A stretch of DNA of 64,000 nt from Burkholderiales bacterium (GTDB taxonomy: Bacteria > Pseudomonadota > Gammaproteobacteria > Burkholderiales > Burkholderiaceae_C): the NCBI GenBank assembly GCA_016213325.1, contig JACRAY010000024.1, positions 186,001 to 250,000 on the forward strand, given 5' to 3'. Under the pieces are notes generated by a model. It ran no database searches and was not told the DNA's origin. It saw only the letters and a program-made list of their open reading frames with translations. Both the position numbers and the translations under genes were made by a program. Within the stretch, counting starts at the first letter, position 1; each line of letters opens with the position of its first letter. This document shows positions 34,213 to 42,804 of the stretch, piece after piece.

Positions 34213-35222
34213 ATGTCAAAGGTGAAACCGGCTCCACTGCCGCCCGACACAGTGATCGGCGGTTACCGGGTCGTGCGCAAGTTGTCGTCAGGCGGATTCG
34301 GCGTGGTGTACCTGGCGGTCGACAACGAAGGCCAGCAGGTCGCCATCAAGGAATACCTTCCTTCGTCGCTGGCTACCCGCGCCCCCGGCGAGCTGCTGCC
34401 GCAGGTGGCGGCCGAAAAGCTGTCGCTGTACCGCCTGGGCCTGAAGAGCTTCTTCGAGGAAGGCCGCTCGCTCGCACAGATCTCGCACAGCTCCGTGGTG
34501 AGCGTGCTCAATTTCTTCCGGGAGAACGAAACCGTCTACATGGTGATGAACTACCTGGAGGGCGCGACCCTGCAGGACTTCATCATCACCGCGCGCGAGC
34601 TGAAGAAGCAGAAGGTGTTCCGCGAGTCCACCATCCGGTCGCTGTTCGACGAGATCCTGCGCGGCTTGCGCATCGTGCACCAGCACAAGATGCTGCACCT
34701 GGACATCAAGCCGGCCAACATCTTCATCACCGACGACAACCGGGCGGTGATGATCGACTTCGGCGCCGCCCGCGAAGTGCTGTCCAAGGAAGGCAACTTC
34801 ATCCGCCCCATGTACACGCCCGGCTTCGCCGCGCCCGAGATGTACCGGCGCGACTCGTCGATGGGCCCGTGGACCGACATCTACGCCATCGGCGCGTGCA
34901 TCTCGCCTGCATGCAGGGCTACCCGCCCAACGACGCGCCGCAGCGGCTGGAAAAAGACCGGCTGGCGCTGGCCCTGTCGCGGCTGCGCGGCATCTATTCG
35001 GACAACCTGATCGAGGTGGTCGAATGGTGCATGTCGCTCGACCCGCTGTCGCGCCCGCAGTCGGTGTTCGCCCTGCAGAAGGAGCTGAGCCGCGAGGGCG
35101 AGCGCCGCTACACCAAGCTGTCGGTGGGCGAGAAGATGCGCCTGCAGTTCGACAACATGGTCAGCGACACCAAGAAGTCGATGAAGCGCGCCACCAACTT
35201 CGGCGGTGCCAAAGCCAGATGA
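34213..35222 (+). pseudogene. Ser/Thr protein kinase with a single-base frameshift
   Basis: SD GGAGGT and ATG at 34213. The kinase core is complete to subdomain IX: KLSSGGFGVVYLAV (Gly loop), VAIKEYLP (Lys), LHLDIKPANIF (catalytic loop), MIDFGAARE (DFG), FAAPEMY and DIYAIGACI. At 34903/34904 one base is missing (T-C where TAC is expected). The frame runs on to a stop at 35010, while the rest of the protein (ACMQGYPPNDAPQRLEKDR ... NFGGAKAR) continues in another frame to 35222. Corrected length ~336 residues. This is a real mutation or a sequencing error. It overlaps the PP2C gene by 4 bases. Confidence 0.85.
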
Positions 35223-36118
35223 AGTTCTCCGTCTTCCAGGTCAGCCGCAAGGGCGGGCGCGAAAAGAACGAAGACCGCATGGGCTACTGCTACACGCGGG
35301 AATCGGGCCTTTTCCTGCTGGCCGACGGCATGGGCGGCCACCCCGAAGGCGAAGTCGCGGCGCAGCTGGCGCTGCAGACCGTCAGCGCTCTTTACCAGAA
35401 GGAAGCGCGGCCGGTGGTGAAGGACGTGACCGAGTTCCTGACCACGGCGCTGATGGCCGCGCACCACCAGATCATCCGCTACGCCAGCGAGCGCGGCATG
35501 CTCGACACGCCGCGCACGACCGTGGTGGCCTGCATCGTGCAGGGGACGCAGGCCACCTGGGTGCACTGCGGCGACTCGCGGCTGTACGTGGTGCGCGGCG
35601 GCGAGCTGCTCACGCGCACGCGCGACCACTCGTACATCGAGCAGCAGAACGCCGGCGTGATCCGCATGGACCGGATCAACCGCAACATCCTGTTCACCTG
35701 CCTCGGGTCGCCGACCAAGCCGGTGTTCGACGTGACCGGCCCGGTCCCGCTGCAGCAGGGCGACCGCATCATGCTGTGCTCCGACGGCCTGTGGAGCAGC
35801 CTGCCCGACGGCGACATCGTGCGCCACCTCACCGAAAAGCCGGTGGCCGAAGCGGTGCCCGACATGGTCGAAGACGCGCTGCGCACCGGCGGCGAGCACT
35901 GCGACAACGTGACCGTGATCGCCATGCAGTGGGAGACGCCGGACCACTTCGAGTCCACCCGCGGCATCTCCACCGACAGCATCAGCGACGGCGTGTTCGC
36001 CTCCACCATCCAGGCCGGCGTGCTCGACACGCTGGTGGACGACCTCGACGATGCCGCCATCGAGCGGTCCATTGCCGAGATCAACGAAGCCATCAAGCGC
36101 TCTTCGCGAAAAAATTAA
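35219..36118 (+). CDS. PP2C-family Ser/Thr protein phosphatase
   Basis: 299 residues. The metal-binding motifs are intact: REKNEDRMGY, LADGMGGHPEGEVAA, CGDSRLYVVRGG, CSDGLWSSLPDGD and EHCDNVTVIAM. About 55 acidic residues follow the catalytic core. Its ATG overlaps the stop of the kinase gene, so the two form a kinase/phosphatase pair acting on the same proteins. Stable soluble cytoplasmic enzyme. It is followed by rph. Confidence 0.93.
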   Translation: MKFSVFQVSRKGGREKNEDRMGYCYTRESGLFLLADGMGGHPEGEVAAQLALQTVSALYQKEARPVVKDVTEFLTTALMAAHHQIIRYASERGMLDTPRTTVVACIVQGTQATWVHCGDSRLYVVRGGELLTRTRDHSYIEQQNAGVIRMDRINRNILFTCLGSPTKPVFDVTGPVPLQQGDRIMLCSDGLWSSLPDGDIVRHLTEKPVAEAVPDMVEDALRTGGEHCDNVTVIAMQWETPDHFESTRGISTDSISDGVFASTIQAGVLDTLVDDLDDAAIERSIAEINEAIKRSSRKN

Positions 36119-36169
36119 GGTGAAAACGTCGCCGCTTCGCGGCGCCGTCCTTCGAAGGAAAATCCCAGA

Positions 36170-36895
36170 ATGACATTCCAGCGATCGGGCCAGCGCGCCG
36201 CCGACCAGCTGCGCCCCGTGCGCATCACCCGCAACTTCACCATCCACGCCGAAGGCTCGGTGCTCATCGAGTTCGGCGACACCCGCGTGCTGTGCACGGC
36301 GTCGGTGGAAGACCGCGTGCCGCCGCACAAGCGCGGCAGCGGCGAAGGCTGGGTGACGGCCGAATACGGCATGCTGCCGCGCGCCACCCACACGCGCGGC
36401 GACCGCGAGGCGGCGCGCGGCAAGCAAAGCGGGCGTACGCAGGAGATCCAGCGGCTCATCGGGCGCGCGCTGCGCAACGTGTTCGACATGAAGAAGCTGG
36501 GCGAGCGCACCATCACGCTCGACTGCGACGTGCTGCAGGCCGACGGCGGCACCCGCACGGCGGCCATCACCGGCGCCTACGTGGCCGCGCACGATGCGGT
36601 GTCGAAACTGCTGGCCGCAGGCAAGCTGGCCGAGTCGCCCATCACGGGTGCGGTCGCGGCCATCTCGGTGGGCATCATCGATGGCACGCCGCTGCTGGAC
36701 CTGGAGTACGTGGAGGACGTCGGCTGCGACACCGACATGAACGTGGTGATGACCGGGCTGGGCCACTACGTGGAAGTGCAGGGCACCGCCGAAGGCGCGG
36801 CCTTCACGCGCAAGGAGATGGACGAACTGCTGCGGCTGGCCGAGAAGGGCATCGCCGAACTGGTGGGCATGCAAAAGGCCGCCCTGAACTCGTGA
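36170..36895 (+). CDS. rph: Ribonuclease PH
   Basis: 241 residues. It begins with the family pattern [19 protein letters not shown], has the phosphate-binding [18 protein letters not shown] and the [20 protein letters not shown] stretch, and [20 protein letters not shown]. It trims tRNA 3' ends by phosphorolysis. GAAGGA precedes the ATG. The stop overlaps the rdgB GTG start. Confidence 0.96.
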   Translation: MTFQRSGQRAADQLRPVRITRNFTIHAEGSVLIEFGDTRVLCTASVEDRVPPHKRGSGEGWVTAEYGMLPRATHTRGDREAARGKQSGRTQEIQRLIGRALRNVFDMKKLGERTITLDCDVLQADGGTRTAAITGAYVAAHDAVSKLLAAGKLAESPITGAVAAISVGIIDGTPLLDLEYVEDVGCDTDMNVVMTGLGHYVEVQGTAEGAAFTRKEMDELLRLAEKGIAELVGMQKAALNS

Positions 36896-37497
36896 TCCGC
36901 CGCATCGTCCTGGCCTCCAACAACAAGGGCAAGCTCGCCGAGCTGCAGGCCATGCTCGCGCCGCTGGGCATCGAGCTGGTGTGCCAGGCCGACCTGGGCA
37001 TAAGCGAGGCCGAAGAGCCGCACCGCACCTTCGTCGAGAACGCGATCGCCAAGGCGCGCCACGCCGCGCGTGCCAGTGGGCTGCCCGCGCTGGCCGACGA
37101 CGCGGGCCTGTGCGTCGACGCCTTCGGTGGCCTGCCCGGCGTCGACACGGCCTTCTATGCCACCCAGTTCGGCTACCCCAAGGGCGACGACCACAACGTG
37201 ACGGCCCTGCTGCACAACATGCGCGACGTCACCAACCGGCGCGCCGCGCTGGTGAGCACCATCGTGGCGATGCGCACGCCCGACGATCCCGAGCCCTTGA
37301 TCGCAACCGGCCGCGCCGAAGGCGAGATCGCACGGGAGCGGCGTGGCACGCACGGCTTCGGCTTCGACCCCGTCATGTACATCCCGGCCTTCGGCATGAC
37401 CTTCGCCGAGCTGCCGCCCGAAGTGAAGAACGCCAACAGCCACCGGGGGAAGGCCGCGCAGCAGGTCGCGCAACTGATCCGCGAACGGTGGCTGTGA
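36892..37497 (+). CDS. rdgB: RdgB/HAM1 non-canonical purine NTP pyrophosphatase
   Basis: 201 residues from a GTG that overlaps the rph stop. Conserved family motifs: [21 protein letters not shown]-like [34 protein letters not shown] and [14 protein letters not shown]. It hydrolyses ITP, dITP and XTP to keep them out of nucleic acids. Overlaps hemW by 4 bases (GTGA). The gene order rph-rdgB-hemW is common in Burkholderiales. Confidence 0.95.
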   Translation: MIRRIVLASNNKGKLAELQAMLAPLGIELVCQADLGISEAEEPHRTFVENAIAKARHAARASGLPALADDAGLCVDAFGGLPGVDTAFYATQFGYPKGDDHNVTALLHNMRDVTNRRAALVSTIVAMRTPDDPEPLIATGRAEGEIARERRGTHGFGFDPVMYIPAFGMTFAELPPEVKNANSHRGKAAQQVAQLIRERWL

Positions 37498-38690
37498 AGG
37501 ACGCACTCCATTACTTGCGGCCCGGCATGCTGCAGCTGGCCGCGCTGCCGCCGCTGTCGGTGTACGTGCACCTGCCCTGGTGCCTGAAGAAGTGCCCCTA
37601 CTGCGACTTCAACTCGCACGAGATGCGGCCCGACCAGATGCCGGAGCAACGCTACCTGGACGCCGTGCGTGCCGACCTGGACGCGGCCTTGCCGCTGGTG
37701 TGGGGGCGGCCGGTGCACAGCATCTTCATCGGCGGCGGCACGCCCAGCCTGTTCTCGCCGCAGGGCATCGCGTCGCTGGTGAGCGACCTGCGCGCACGGC
37801 TGAAGCTCGTGGCCGACGCCGAGATCACGCTCGAAGCCAACCCCGGTACCTTCGAGAAAGACCGCTTCCGCGCCTACCGCGACGCCGGCATCACGCGCCT
37901 GTCGATCGGTGTCCAGAGCTTCAATGACCAGCACCTGAAAGCGCTGGGCCGCGTGCACGACAGTGCCCAGGCCATCGCAGCGGCCGAGGAAGCGGCGCAG
38001 TGCTTCGACACCTTCAACCTCGACCTGATGTATGCGCTGCCCGGACAGTCGTTGCCGCAGCTGGAGCAGGACGTGGCGCAGGCGCTCGCACTGATGCCGC
38101 CGCACTTGTCGATCTACCACCTGACGATAGAGCCGAACACGATGTTCGCGAAGTTCCCGCCACAGGTCCCGCCGGAGGACACCGCCTACGCGATGCTCGA
38201 CCGCATCACCGAGATGACGCAGCCCGCGGGGCTCGAGCGGTACGAAGTCTCGGCGTTCGCCCGGCCGCAGCACCGCTGCTGGCACAACCTGAACTACTGG
38301 GAGTTCGGCGACTACCTGGGCATAGGCGCCGGTGCGCACAGCAAGCTGAGCTTCCCGCATCGCGTGGTGCGGCAGGTGCGCAACCGCGACCCGCGCCTGT
38401 ACATGGACAACGCGCTGGCGGGCGATGCCGTGGCACAGGATGAAGAAGTGGGACGTGCCGACCTGCCGTTCGAATTCATGCTCAACGCCTTGCGGCTGAA
38501 GGATGGCTTTGCATTGCCGCTCTTCACGGAGCGCACCGGCCTGCCACTGAGCGCCATAGAGCCGGCATTGCGCGAGGGCGAGGCCAAGGGCTTGCTCCAG
38601 CGCGACCTGGCGCGCGTGCGGCCCACGCCGCGCGGCTTCGACTTCCTGAGCGACCTGCAGTCGCTGTTCCTGCCTGCCACCGGAAACTGA
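37494..38690 (+). CDS. hemW: HemW-type radical SAM heme chaperone
   Basis: 398 residues from a GTG. The iron-sulfur motif C-x3-C-x2-C is in PWCLKKCPYCDFNSH. FIGGGTPSLF and LSIGVQSFNDQHLKALGR mark the radical SAM barrel, and HNLNYWEFGDYLGIGAGAHS is the HemW-specific H-N-x-x-Y-W motif. HemW binds heme and delivers it to proteins. It is not coproporphyrinogen oxidase, as older annotations state. It overlaps rdgB. Confidence 0.93.
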   Translation: MKDALHYLRPGMLQLAALPPLSVYVHLPWCLKKCPYCDFNSHEMRPDQMPEQRYLDAVRADLDAALPLVWGRPVHSIFIGGGTPSLFSPQGIASLVSDLRARLKLVADAEITLEANPGTFEKDRFRAYRDAGITRLSIGVQSFNDQHLKALGRVHDSAQAIAAAEEAAQCFDTFNLDLMYALPGQSLPQLEQDVAQALALMPPHLSIYHLTIEPNTMFAKFPPQVPPEDTAYAMLDRITEMTQPAGLERYEVSAFARPQHRCWHNLNYWEFGDYLGIGAGAHSKLSFPHRVVRQVRNRDPRLYMDNALAGDAVAQDEEVGRADLPFEFMLNALRLKDGFALPLFTERTGLPLSAIEPALREGEAKGLLQRDLARVRPTPRGFDFLSDLQSLFLPATGN

Positions 38691-40196
38691 ATGAACGCCC
38701 TCGACTCCCTCGCACGCCAGGTGCGTGCCCAACCCGACGCACCAGCCCTCATCTCGGCAGGCCAAACCCACTCCTTCCGGCAGCTGTGGCGCCGTGTCGC
38801 AATACTGGCGACACGGCTGCACGGCGCCGGTGTGCGCAGCGGCGACGGCATCGGGCTGGCCGGGCTGGTGCCCGAGTCGCATCTGCTGGCCATGCTTGCG
38901 TGCGCCCGCCTCGGCGCGGTATCGACCAGCTTCACACCCAGTGCCACCGCAGCCGAGCGCGCGCAGGTCGCTGGGCGCCACGGCCTGAAGTGGTGGCTGC
39001 ATCGCGCAGGCGCCGCCAGCGTCCCCGACGGCGTGCAGCCCCTTGCCTTCGGCGAGCTGGCCGGCCAGGCGGCCGGGGGCGAGAAGGTGGTGCCGATGGC
39101 GCGCGGCCTGCAGCAGCAGCTCTGGCGCATCCTGCTGTCGTCCGGTACGACCGGCAGCGCCAAGAGCATTGCCTGGACGCACGGCCAGCGGCTCCGCCTG
39201 GAAGAGCGGTCGCTGCCTTCGTTTGCAGGCGGGCCCGGCGAGCGCATGCTGGTGTTCGCCGACCTCGGCATCGGCTTCACCGGCTCGCAGCTGCTGACGC
39301 AGCTGGCCAGCGGCGGCTGCCTGGTCCTGCCGGGCAACGCCAACCCCGCTGCCGTGGTGCCGCTGTTGCGCGAGAGCCGCGCGACGCGGCTGGTCACCAC
39401 CACCGCCGTCGCCTTCCGCATTGCCGAGCACCTCGCCAGGGCGGACGAGGCCGAGCCCTTGCCGCACCTCATCTCGGTGCTGGTCGGGGGCGCCGCGGCG
39501 CCGCCGGCCCTGCTGCGCGCTCTGGAAGAAAAGCTGTGCCGCAACGTGCAGGTGATGTACGGCTCGACCGAGGCCGGCATGCTGGCGCGCTCCGACCCCG
39601 CGGGCCGGCTGCGCGCCGCGGACACGGCGGGCCAGCTGCTGGCGGGCATCGAAGGACAGGCGGTGGACGACGCGGACCAGCCGCTGCCGGCGGGCCAGGT
39701 GGGCCGGCTGCGCTTTCGCGGCACGCCCGGTTCGATCGCGACCGGCTACTTCGGCGATGACGCTGCGACCGCGCGGTCGTTCCGCGAGGGCTGGTTCTAC
39801 CCGGGCGACCTGGGCGCGATCGATGCGGGCCGCAACCTCACGCTGCGCGGGCGCGTCGACGACGTGGTCAACGCCGGTGGCGCGAAGGTCGCGCCGGGGC
39901 GCATCGAGCAGGTCCTGAACGCCGAGCCCGGCGTGCTCGAGTCCGCCGTGGTCGGCGTGGAACTGCCCGACGGCCGCAAGGTCGTGGCCGCAGCCATCGT
40001 GCCGTCCAGCCAGCCGCCGCAGGTGGACCACAAGGAACTGTCGCGCAAGCTGCGCGCCGAGGCCGGCAAGCAGGCCGTGGTGGCCATCGTCAAGGAACTG
40101 CCGAAGAACGACAACGGCAAGGTGAAGCGCCAGGCGCTGGCGCGAGCGCTGGCCAAGGCGCTGGCCCGGGGCGGGGCAGCCAAGCCGGCGGGTTGA
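38691..40196 (+). CDS. AMP-dependent synthetase/ligase (first of a tandem pair)
   Basis: 501 residues, adenylate-forming fold. P-loop LSSGTTGSAKSIAWTHGQ near residue 147, then VMYGSTEAGM near 285, GWFYPGDLGAIDAGRNLTLR, GRVDDVVNAGGAKVAPGRIE, and the C-terminal Lys in NDNGKVKRQALARAL. The start is directly after hemW, with GGAAAC upstream. It is similar throughout to the next gene, so it is a duplicate. It activates a carboxylic acid. The ATP-loop variant S-G-T-T-G-S-x-K-x-I-A-W-T-H is shared by the pair and unlike the ligases at 7912 and 61552. Confidence 0.9.
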   Translation: MNALDSLARQVRAQPDAPALISAGQTHSFRQLWRRVAILATRLHGAGVRSGDGIGLAGLVPESHLLAMLACARLGAVSTSFTPSATAAERAQVAGRHGLKWWLHRAGAASVPDGVQPLAFGELAGQAAGGEKVVPMARGLQQQLWRILLSSGTTGSAKSIAWTHGQRLRLEERSLPSFAGGPGERMLVFADLGIGFTGSQLLTQLASGGCLVLPGNANPAAVVPLLRESRATRLVTTTAVAFRIAEHLARADEAEPLPHLISVLVGGAAAPPALLRALEEKLCRNVQVMYGSTEAGMLARSDPAGRLRAADTAGQLLAGIEGQAVDDADQPLPAGQVGRLRFRGTPGSIATGYFGDDAATARSFREGWFYPGDLGAIDAGRNLTLRGRVDDVVNAGGAKVAPGRIEQVLNAEPGVLESAVVGVELPDGRKVVAAAIVPSSQPPQVDHKELSRKLRAEAGKQAVVAIVKELPKNDNGKVKRQALARALAKALARGGAAKPAG

Positions 40197-40223
40197 CACG
40201 GCCGTGCTGGTTATGATGCCGCG

Positions 40224-41726
40224 ATGAATGTCCTGGATGGCATCGCGCGCATGGTGCGCGCCTACCCGGAGCGCCCAGCCCTCGTCACCCGCACCCGCGC
40301 CTACACGTTTCGCGGCATGTGGCGCGAAGTCGGCGCAGTAGCAGCGCAGTTCGCCGCGCGTGGCGTCACCGAAGGCGACGTGGTGTGCCTGGCGCGCCTG
40401 TCGGTGCACAGCCACTTCCTGGCCATCCTCGCGCTGGCGCGCATCGGCGCGGTCTCGTTGTCGCAGCCGCCGGCCATGCCGTCCGAGGCGCGCATGCGGC
40501 TGGCCCGCCGCGCGGGCGCGCGGTTCGGCGTGCAGGGCGCCGGCGACCTCTTCGTCACGGGCGAAGGCTTCACGGCCATCGACGAGGCGGCCATCCGCGA
40601 ACGCCCCGCCGGTGAAGGCAAGGCCCCGGCCATGCAGCGCGGCCTGGACGACAAGCCGTGGCGCATCAACCTGTCGTCGGGCACCACCGGGTCGCCCAAG
40701 CTGATTGCCTGGACGCACCTGCAGCGCGCGAAGCTCCAGCACAACACGCTGGACAGCTTCAACGGCGGGCCGTGCGAACGCATGATGGTCTGCGCCGACC
40801 TGGCCATCGGGTATGCGCTGGGCCGGGCGCTCACGCAACTGGACAGTGGCGGCGTGGTCATCCTGGCGGAGAGCGCGGCGGCCAAGACGTGGCTGCCGAT
40901 CATCGAACGCGACAAGCCGACCAGCCTGGTCACCACGACGGCGCTGGCGCCCAAGCTGGCCGAAGCGGCGCAGGCGCGCGGCGCCGAAGGCCCGCTGCCG
41001 GGACTGGCGATGGTGCTGGTGGGTGGCAGCCCCGTGCCGCCGGCCCTGATGCAGTCGCTGGAGCAGCATGTGTGTCCGAACGTCGTGGTCAGCTATGGCT
41101 CCACCGAGCTGGGCTCCACGGCCCGGTCCGAGCCGTGGTCCCGGCTGGTGCACCCCAAGTCCGCGGGGCGCGTGGTGCCGTGGATCGAGGCGCAGGCCGT
41201 GGATGCAGAACATCGCCCGCTGGGCTTCGGCGAAGAGGGACGGCTGCGCTTCCGTGCCAGGTATGGCGCCATGGCGTCCGGTTACCTGGGTGACCCCGAA
41301 GCGACGGCCGCTGCCTTCGTCGACGGCTGGTTCTATCCCGGCGACATCGGCGCGCTCAGCATCGACGGTTTCCTGTACCTGCGCGGCCGCGTCGATGAAC
41401 GCGTGAACGTGGGCGGCAACAAGGTCGACCCCGCACGGGTGGAGCAGGCGCTGATGGCGCTGCCGGGCGTGACGGACTGCGCGGTCGTGCCGCTCACGCT
41501 GTCCGATGGCCGCGCCCGCCTGGCGGTGGCCGTGGTAGCGGGAGAAGGCTTCGTCGGCAAGGACGTGGCCGAACGGGTGCGGCAGGAGGGCGGCGGCCGG
41601 GCCATGGTCGTGAAGGTCAAGACCCTGCCTCGCAACGAAGGCGGCAAAGTCATGCGCAAGGAACTCGCCACCCGGCTGCAGAAGGTGGTGGAAGCGCGTT
41701 CAGGCGGCGGGGGCGACGAGGCGTGA
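40224..41726 (+). CDS. AMP-dependent synthetase/ligase (second of a tandem pair)
   Basis: 500 residues. Same domain plan and length as the upstream gene: LSSGTTGSPKLIAWTHLQ, VSYGSTELGSTARSEP, GWFYPGDIGALSIDGFLYLR, GRVDERVNVGGNKVDPARVE and the closing NEGGKVMRKELATRL. Divergent enough from the first copy to suggest a different acid. It overlaps the Bug receptor gene by 4 bases. Cytoplasmic. No ribosome site is evident. Confidence 0.9.
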   Translation: MNVLDGIARMVRAYPERPALVTRTRAYTFRGMWREVGAVAAQFAARGVTEGDVVCLARLSVHSHFLAILALARIGAVSLSQPPAMPSEARMRLARRAGARFGVQGAGDLFVTGEGFTAIDEAAIRERPAGEGKAPAMQRGLDDKPWRINLSSGTTGSPKLIAWTHLQRAKLQHNTLDSFNGGPCERMMVCADLAIGYALGRALTQLDSGGVVILAESAAAKTWLPIIERDKPTSLVTTTALAPKLAEAAQARGAEGPLPGLAMVLVGGSPVPPALMQSLEQHVCPNVVVSYGSTELGSTARSEPWSRLVHPKSAGRVVPWIEAQAVDAEHRPLGFGEEGRLRFRARYGAMASGYLGDPEATAAAFVDGWFYPGDIGALSIDGFLYLRGRVDERVNVGGNKVDPARVEQALMALPGVTDCAVVPLTLSDGRARLAVAVVAGEGFVGKDVAERVRQEGGGRAMVVKVKTLPRNEGGKVMRKELATRLQKVVEARSGGGGDEA

Positions 41727-42664
41727 AGGCGCTGGCGGGGTTGCTGGTCGCCGCGGCGCTTTCGGCCGCGGCTTTCCCGGCCGCGGCGCAAACGCCCATC
41801 CGCATCGTGGTGCCCACCACCGCGGGCGGCCCGCTGGATATCGTGGCGCGCATCCTGGCCGGCGTGCTCGCGCGCAACATGAAGGAAACGGTGATTGTGG
41901 ACAACCGGCCTGGGGCCGGCGCCATGATCGGTTCCGACATCGTGGCCAAGGCGCCGCCCGACGGGCGCACGCTGCTGCTGGCGTCGGGCTTCGTCGTCAC
42001 CAATGCCGTGCTGATGAAGCAGGCGCCCGACCCGGTGCGCGACTTCAAGCCGGTGATCGAGCTCACGCGCTCGGGGCAGGTGATGGCGGTGCGCAAGGGC
42101 TTGCCCATCCGGACGCCGGCCGACATCGCACGCGTTGCCGCGCAGCAGCCCGGCGGGCTCAACTGCGCGGCCGGCCCGGGCGAAGCGGGGCTGGCCTGCG
42201 ACCAGCTGCGGCATGCGCTGGGCGGCCACATCGTGAGCGTGCCTTATCCCGGCGTGGCGCCCGCCATGAATGCGCTGGTGGCCGGGCAGGTCGACATCAT
42301 GATCGCGCCCTTCGACGCGGTGCTGGCGCAGCAGGACCGCGTGGTGCCCATCGCCACTACCGCAGCGTCGCCGCACATGGCGCCGTTCGACAAGCTGCCG
42401 CTGCTGAAGGACACCTTCCCCGGCATCGTCGTGGCCGGCTTCCTCGGCGTGATGGCGCCGCCCGGCACGCCGGACGAAACGATCCGCATGCTCAACCGCG
42501 AGATGAATGCGGCGCTGCGCGATGCGCAGATGAACGAGTTCATGCTGGCGCGCGGCAGCAACATGGCCTACGACTCGCCGCCAGAGCGGCTGGCGCAGCA
42601 CCTGGCGGAACGGCTGGAGTACTACCGCAAGGTGGTGGAGGCGCTGGGGTTGAAGCCGCAGTAG
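41723..42664 (+). CDS. Bug-type tripartite tricarboxylate transporter receptor
   Basis: 313 residues from a GTG overlapping the ligase stop. Signal peptide KALAGLLVAAALSAAAFPAAAQ, so periplasmic. Bug family signatures: IRIVVPTTAGGPLDIVARIL, VIVDNRPGAGAMIGSDIVAK and VPYPGVAPAMNALVAGQVD. It binds a carboxylate for uptake by a TctAB permease that is not in this window. Coupling to two acid ligases suggests the bound acid is activated by one of them. Confidence 0.9.
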   Translation: MKALAGLLVAAALSAAAFPAAAQTPIRIVVPTTAGGPLDIVARILAGVLARNMKETVIVDNRPGAGAMIGSDIVAKAPPDGRTLLLASGFVVTNAVLMKQAPDPVRDFKPVIELTRSGQVMAVRKGLPIRTPADIARVAAQQPGGLNCAAGPGEAGLACDQLRHALGGHIVSVPYPGVAPAMNALVAGQVDIMIAPFDAVLAQQDRVVPIATTAASPHMAPFDKLPLLKDTFPGIVVAGFLGVMAPPGTPDETIRMLNREMNAALRDAQMNEFMLARGSNMAYDSPPERLAQHLAERLEYYRKVVEALGLKPQ

Positions 42665-42672
42665 GGGGCCGA

Positions 42673-42695
42673 GCTGGGGTTGCACCCCAGCCTAC
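42673..42695. repeat. REP-like palindrome upstream of tRNA-Ser
   Basis: Perfect palindrome of 8-bp arms GCTGGGGT and ACCCCAGC with centre TGC, followed by CTAC. The reverse complement of the 23 bases is identical to 47824-47846 inside ureF. It immediately precedes a TACAAT (42693-42698) that may be the -10 of the tRNA. Confidence 0.8.
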
Positions 42696-42713
42696 AATGA
42701 GCGTTCTCCAAAA

Positions 42714-42803
42714 GGAGAGTTGGCCGAGCGGTTTAAGGCACCGGTCTTGAAAACCGGCGACGTCGAAAGGCGTCCGTGAGTTCGAATCTCACACTCTCCG
42801 CCA
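42714..42803 (+). tRNA. tRNA-Ser (anticodon TGA)
   Basis: 90 nt with the long variable arm of class II tRNAs. Acceptor GGAGAGT (42714-42720) pairs with ACTCTCC, then G and CCA. The anticodon loop CTTGAAA gives TGA at 42748-42750. The variable arm lies around CGACGTCGAAAGGCGTCCG, and the T-arm has TTCGAAT. It lies 1 base from the 3' end of the convergent aminopeptidase gene. Confidence 0.97.
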
Positions 42804-42804
42804 T

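Noticed and set aside
36131-36143. GCCGC-TTC-GCGGC hairpin between PP2C and rph
   Set aside because: No T-run and only a 5-bp stem, so not supported as a terminator; rph is probably co-transcribed.
37173-41213. 1346-codon open frame on the minus strand
   Set aside because: High-GC shadow of rdgB, hemW and the two ligases; His/Arg/Gly-rich without any family motif.
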